Positions 60,096 through 64,000 of a stretch of 64,000 bases of DNA are shown one piece after another (within the stretch, counting starts at the first letter, position 1; every line of letters starts with the position of its first letter). The DNA is from Schaedlerella arabinosiphila. GTDB lineage: Bacteria > Bacillota > Clostridia > Lachnospirales > Lachnospiraceae. Made by a program: the position numbers and the translations under genes. The stretch is taken from positions 2,294,001 through 2,358,000 of the forward strand of contig NZ_RHJS01000002.1 in NCBI RefSeq assembly GCF_003885045.1, written 5' to 3'. The notes below the pieces were generated by a model. The model searched no databases, was not told the DNA's origin, and saw only the letters and a list, made by a program, of their open reading frames with translations.

Positions 60096-61193
60096 ATGAG
60101 TGGTTCTACATTTGGAAATAGATTTCGTATCACAACCTGGGGAGAGTCCCACGGCGCGGCCATCGGCGCTGTCATCGACGGCTGCCCCGCCGGTCTTCCC
60201 CTGGAAGCCGAGGATATTCAGGCTTTTCTGGACAGAAGAAAGCCCGGACAGAGCAGGTTTACGACCAAGCGGCAGGAAAGCGACCAGGTCGAGATCCTCT
60301 CCGGCACCTTTGAGGGCCGCACCACCGGCACCTCCATCTCCCTGCTGGTGCGCAACCAGGACCAGCGCTCCAGGGACTATGGAAACATTGCCTCCGTGTA
60401 CCGTCCGGGACATGCCGACTATACTTATACACAAAAATATGGATTTCGGGATTACCGGGGCGGCGGACGTTCCTCGGGACGGGAAACCATCGGGCGGGTT
60501 GCCGGCGGAGCCGTTGCCTCCCATATTTTAAGGGAACTGGGCGTGGTTTTGACCACCTATGCCAAGGCCGTAGGCCCGGTAGAAGTCCCGGAAGAGGAAT
60601 ACCGTTTTGAAGAAATTTTTCAGAACAAACTCTATATGCCCAGCAATCAGCGGGCAGCAGAAGCATCTTCCTATCTGGAAGCCATGATGAAAAACCTGGA
60701 TTCCTGCGGCGGGGTCATCGAATGCCGTGTCGCCGGACTGCCTGCCGGGATCGGAGAACCGGTCTTTGAAAAGCTGGACGCCTGTCTTGGAAAAGCCCTC
60801 CTTTCCATCGGCGCGGTGAAAGCGGTGGAATTTGGAGACGGAATCAAAGCTGCGCGCCTGAACGGAAGCCAGAACAACGATGCGTTCTTTATGGAGAACG
60901 GAACGGTAAAGAAAAAAACAAACCATGCCGGCGGCATCCTGGGCGGTATGAGCGACGGAGATACGCTGGTCATGCGGGCCTCCGTAAAACCGACCCCTTC
61001 CATCGCCCAGCCCCAGCAGACGGTCACGGAAAATGGGGAGGACACGGAGCTTGTGATCCACGGACGGCATGACCCCATCATTGTGCCCCGCGCCGTGGTG
61101 GTGGTGGAATCCATGGCCGCGCTGACGCTGGTGGATCTGCTGCTGCAGAATATGGGCAGCAGGATGGAGCATCTTAGGAAGCTGTATCTGTGA
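60096..61193 (+). CDS. aroC: Chorismate synthase
   Basis: 365 residues. GNRFRITTWGESHGAAIGAVIDGCPAG is the N-terminal signature; RPGHADYTYTQKYGFRDYRGGGRSSGRET and the C-terminal NHAGGILGGMSDGD also match. It converts EPSP to chorismate and needs reduced FMN. AAAGGAG precedes the ATG. Single-gene transcript apparently; other aro genes are not nearby. Confidence 0.97.
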   Translation: MSGSTFGNRFRITTWGESHGAAIGAVIDGCPAGLPLEAEDIQAFLDRRKPGQSRFTTKRQESDQVEILSGTFEGRTTGTSISLLVRNQDQRSRDYGNIASVYRPGHADYTYTQKYGFRDYRGGGRSSGRETIGRVAGGAVASHILRELGVVLTTYAKAVGPVEVPEEEYRFEEIFQNKLYMPSNQRAAEASSYLEAMMKNLDSCGGVIECRVAGLPAGIGEPVFEKLDACLGKALLSIGAVKAVEFGDGIKAARLNGSQNNDAFFMENGTVKKKTNHAGGILGGMSDGDTLVMRASVKPTPSIAQPQQTVTENGEDTELVIHGRHDPIIVPRAVVVVESMAALTLVDLLLQNMGSRMEHLRKLYL

Positions 61194-61199
61194 TTTTCA

Positions 61200-61234
61200 T
61201 TGTATGTAGCTGATGAAAAAACAGCTACATACAA
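61200..61234. repeat. 13-bp perfect inverted repeat after aroC
   Basis: TTGTATGTAGCTG (61200-61212) pairs with CAGCTACATACAA (61222-61234) around a 9-base loop. Neither strand has a T-run after it, so it is not a standard terminator although it sits between convergent aroC and the ATPase remnant; it may still end transcription or be a binding site. Confidence 0.7.
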
Positions 61235-61255
61235 TAAAAAACAAATGAACTGGTA

Positions 61256-63256
61256 TTAATCCACCCCTTTTTTTAATAATAGAGATAATACTTTTGGTCT
61301 TGATCCCCTTTCATATCTAAATTTCAAAGCATGTCGGATTATTTCCGGCAGATAGTATTTATCATTTTCTACTCTTAAATAGCCTTCTTGCTTCATCACT
61401 TTTTCTTCCGTCTGGGAAAGATGAAATGTATCGTTATGGAATGGCAGAATTTTTTTCTCAGCCGGAGCATTTTCCAATTTATCCAGGATTGGCTCAAGCG
61501 CTTTTATTTCTTGTCTTATCTCACTTATTTTTTCAACAGAACAATCCGAAACTGCTTTCTTTATTTCCACCGGCATCAAATATCTGTCATGATAAATATC
61601 TTTCCCCATATTTACCGTAGACTTTTCTAAAAATCTGATTATATCCCTGGCCTGCAGTTGTCCATTAAAATCTGATAATGCCGCCAAAATCCATCTTGAT
61701 GAATTTGCTTCGTTTGACGTGGGTTTTCCTAATTTCACTCCCCAAAGTTTATGAAGCGTACGATCAATCACTTCCCTCGGAGCCATCTCAATTGCAGCTT
61801 CTTCCTTATAAAAATCAGGAACAGCCTGGTCTACCAGCCAAACTGCCAGCCTTAATGCTTCCGTACTGGACCATCGCAATTCCAATGAATGGTACAAAGA
61901 ATTAAATTGCTCAAAATTAATTGTAATCGCATCCCTTGCCATATCTTTTCTCAAAAATACCATCAAACCGAAATTTTGATATTTGATTTTTATTTCATTC
62001 AGCATATCCCTGCAAAGTGATACTACTGCATTTTTTTCGGTTTTTGATGTTACGGTCTGTGAAAAAATTTCTTCCAGGCCATCAATCATAAATACGACTT
62101 TTAGCCCTTGACTGCTCAAATCTTCTTCCAGTTCTTCAAGCGACTGATAAGAACCGCCCATTGAGTTCAGGATCATTTCTCTCCAAATATCTTTCCATTG
62201 CAGCGGATCATATTCTTTCCTGATATGCTGCAGCAATACATCTCTGTTGTCCAGATAAACCGAATTTTGTATCTTTCCTTTTAAGTAAAATCAATTATAA
62301 TTTTGTATCGTATTTTCTAAAATTTCATAAAATTCTCCTGCATTCCCAGAAGCAAGCAGAGGAACTGTCAGCACGGACGATGGATACATTTCTGTTCCGC
62401 CTGAATTTTGCTTGTCCATATTTATTATAAATTTTTCCCAGAACTGATTTCTTAAAATCTCTCTGTATAAAAAGGTTTTTCCTGAACCCTTTGCTCCCAT
62501 GATCACCGTATTTGGGATACTGTTTTTATATTTCCGGATGAGGTTTTGAACCGGATCAGTCATGAGCACCTTCAATGCTCCGTTTCCTTCCGCAGTAATC
62601 TGTTTTTCTGCAAACGAATGAATCCGCTTGATCACATCATCCCTTGTTAACTGATCATCCGTTATAGATACGTTGCCCTCTGAAACATACTTATCATAGA
62701 CGGCTGTCAATCCGCTGACAATGTCGGTTGTATTGATATTTTCCTGTCCCATTGTCAGTAAAATTTCCGGAATCTTGGAATTTTCATTTAAGGGGAGACC
62801 TTTGCTCAACTGATGCAGTAAAATCTCTGTTCCCTTTACAGACTGGTAGGATGTCGAAGTTACTAAAAATTTTTTCACCCGCGGATCAAATAACAACGGC
62901 GCGGAAAACTCACTTAAGCCCGCCCTCAGATCGACCAATACCAGTTCCGCATTCATTTTTTCGCCCAATTTGGATAACACCTCAGCCAAAATGTATTTTT
63001 TATTGTAGCTAAGTGCAAGACTTTCAGGGCTTGCATACATATCCAGCAGTTGTTCGATGTATCGATAGGTAGGCAGAACAATATGCTCTACCATGCTTCT
63101 TTCCGTTTCTATTTTTATTGTTAATTCCGACACTTTATCGGCAATCAAATCTATGACTTCTTCAGCATGTTCCTGCTTCTGCGTAATCTCCAGAAGATCC
63201 AGGAAGCTGAACACCGGCTCCTCTTCTCCTGATGTTAACCAGCTTATGGCTAATTA
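61256..63256 (-). pseudogene. P-loop ATPase (ParA-like/STAND-like) gene, truncated and with in-frame stop
   Basis: The minus strand holds two pieces in the same frame: 63214-62291 (307 codons) and 62290-61256, interrupted by one TGA at 62293-62291. The first piece has a ParA-type segment with LVLVDLRAGLSEFSAPLLFDP and then a second P-loop, GAKGSGKTFLYREIL (residues 240-248); the second piece has Walker B-like VVFMIDGLEEIF and a helical C-terminus. Upstream of the first GTG, conserved-looking coding continues 13 codons to a TAA at 63256; the first Walker A of the ParA domain is missing. It resembles large two-ATPase proteins (the KGGVGR-variant group). Not functional as it stands unless the second half starts separately. 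Confidence 0.8.
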
Positions 63257-63322
63257 AATGTAATAAAAGTGAAGAAAGGAAAAGCACAATCCAGACGGAA
63301 CCGGCGGTGCGGTCAAGAAATA

Positions 63323-63351
63323 TTGTGGAAACGCAAGATTTCTGCTATAAT
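63323..63351 (+). promoter_or_regulatory. Promoter of the small HTH gene
   Basis: TTGTGG (63323-63328), 17-bp spacer, TATAAT (63346-63351), about 40 bp before the ATG. Confidence 0.65.
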
Positions 63352-63392
63352 GGGTACAGAACATTTGACGATGGAAAGAGAGGCGGGAGCCT

Positions 63393-63617
63393 ATGCACAT
63401 CAGCTATCAACCGCTATGGGACACTTTGAAAGAGCGTGGCATGAGGAAAGAGGACTTGCGGCTGTCCGCCGGTCTGACCACCAATATGATTGCCAACATG
63501 GGCAAGGGAAAGCATATCAGTATGGAAACACTACTGCGTATCTGCAAAGCATTGAACTGTGGAATTTTGAATGTGATTGAATTAGAGCATGACGAAGAAG
63601 CTGAAATATCAAATTAA
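63393..63617 (+). CDS. Small Xre/Cro-type helix-turn-helix protein
   Basis: 74 residues, nearly all one HTH domain: LKERGMRKEDLRLSAGLTTN, then NMGKGKHISMETLLRICKALN, ending in an acidic tail. This is the small YozG-like Xre group, typical of mobile or accessory regions and often autoregulatory or an antitoxin. GGCGGGAG precedes the ATG. It starts about 135 bp from the truncated end of the ATPase remnant on the opposite strand. Confidence 0.9.
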   Translation: MHISYQPLWDTLKERGMRKEDLRLSAGLTTNMIANMGKGKHISMETLLRICKALNCGILNVIELEHDEEAEISN

Positions 63618-63635
63618 CAAGGAAGGTTCTGCGAA

Positions 63636-64000
63636 ATGGACAATAGAGAAAGAATTATCAGACTTTGGTTTGATATGTGGCTTACAAAGAAAGATTTAGG
63701 TATATCCGATATTTTTTCAAATAATGCCATCTATATTGAAAGCTGGGGGCCGGAATATCACGGAATAAAGAAGATAATACTTTGGTTTGAGGAATGGAAT
63801 ACCCGGGGAACCGTCTTACAATGGGACATCAAACAGTTTTTCCATAAAGACAATCAGACTATCATTGAATGGTATTTTAAGAATAAAATGGACGACGGTA
63901 ATGTAGAAGCGTTTGATGGAATATCACTGATTGAATGGACACCAGATGACAAGATTGCCCTCTTAAAAGAATTTGGTTGCAATGAAAATCGATATGACCC
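63636..64000 (+). CDS. SnoaL-like/NTF2-fold protein (C-terminus beyond window edge)
   Basis: At least 121 residues, open to the window end. MDNRERIIRLWFDMWLTKKD, FSNNAIYIESWGPEYHGI and IKQFFHKDNQTIIEWYFKNKM fit the SnoaL-like fold of nuclear transport factor 2-type proteins: small alpha/beta-barrel enzymes or ligand-binding proteins. GGAAGG precedes the ATG, 18 bp after the HTH gene stop, so they are likely co-transcribed. Function unknown. Confidence 0.8.
   Translation, partial: MDNRERIIRLWFDMWLTKKDLGISDIFSNNAIYIESWGPEYHGIKKIILWFEEWNTRGTVLQWDIKQFFHKDNQTIIEWYFKNKMDDGNVEAFDGISLIEWTPDDKIALLKEFGCNENRYD

Noticed and set aside
61256..62236. The 326-codon downstream piece as a separate complete gene starting at TTG
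   Set aside because: No ribosome site precedes the TTG, the same frame continues upstream with coding character up to the stop at 62291, and the two halves of one ATPase domain are split; one broken gene is the simpler reading.
1..64000. CRISPR array, tRNA, rRNA or prophage
   Set aside because: No regularly spaced short repeats with unique spacers, no cloverleaf or rRNA-like segments and no phage structural genes were recognised in reading the window.

Overview
The window reads as chromosomal DNA of an anaerobic, spore-forming, low-to-mid-GC Bacillota, most likely a Lachnospiraceae-type member of Clostridia. The basis is a full Rnf complex, a biotin-dependent sodium-pump decarboxylase cluster, a fused IspH/ribosomal protein S1, an alpha/beta-type small acid-soluble spore protein, and YlbJ and YtfJ (GerW) sporulation proteins. 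No database search was possible, so the family level is an inference. Most genes lie on the minus strand in tight operons; most plus-strand open frames here are antisense shadows of them.

Layout. 1-6.7 kb: YgiQ-type radical SAM protein (cut by the window edge), HAD phosphatase, RsuA-type pseudouridine synthase, rRNA m5C methyltransferase, M23 peptidase and PepD dipeptidase. 6.9-14.7 kb: ylbJ, coaD, rsmD, a spore protein, recG, a FakA-like kinase with its Asp23 partner, and rpmB. 14.8-23.3 kb: a newly noted 46-residue membrane protein, ytfJ, a DUF2953 protein with a 45-bp repeat tract, a penicillin-binding protein overlapping a SEDS glycosyltransferase, a U32 peptidase and zapA. 23.3-33 kb: ruvBA, then a redox block: Gx transporter, NusG-II protein, ApbE flavin transferase and rnfCDGEAB, with a deleted Fic gene between them. 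33-39 kb: ispH-S1 fusion, cmk, a flavoprotein and an aminopeptidase P. 39-44.3 kb: five decarboxylase/carboxyltransferase genes. 44.4-46.6 kb: an IS1634-type insertion sequence flanked by a 58-bp direct repeat, followed by a palindromic element. 46.9-55.8 kb: gntR-icd and the leuB-ilvD-ilvB-serC-serA operon. 56-61.2 kb: yajC, tgt, a large L,D-transpeptidase and aroC. 61.2-64 kb: an AT-richer accessory end with a broken P-loop ATPase gene, a small HTH gene and the start of a SnoaL-like gene.

How the parts fit. ApbE attaches FMN to the Rnf subunits RnfG and RnfD, whose flavin-attachment threonines are visible, so apbE, the NusG-II/Gx pair and rnf form a plausible working unit for membrane redox energy conservation. 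The decarboxylase cluster is a second likely sodium-pumping device. It is unusual in carrying both an OadA-type (5S) and an MmdA-type (12S) carboxyltransferase with one biotin carrier and one membrane pump. The GntR-family gene upstream of icd has a perfect palindrome on its own promoter, and a related 12-bp palindrome sits in the candidate rnfC promoter, which suggests, but does not prove, a shared regulon.

I did not find a clear-cut new defence or mobile system. The most distinctive items are the long-target-duplication insertion, the hybrid decarboxylase cluster, the shared palindrome, a cysteine-rich tail on RnfE, and two decayed genes whose lesions can be placed exactly. No tRNA, rRNA or CRISPR array was recognised.
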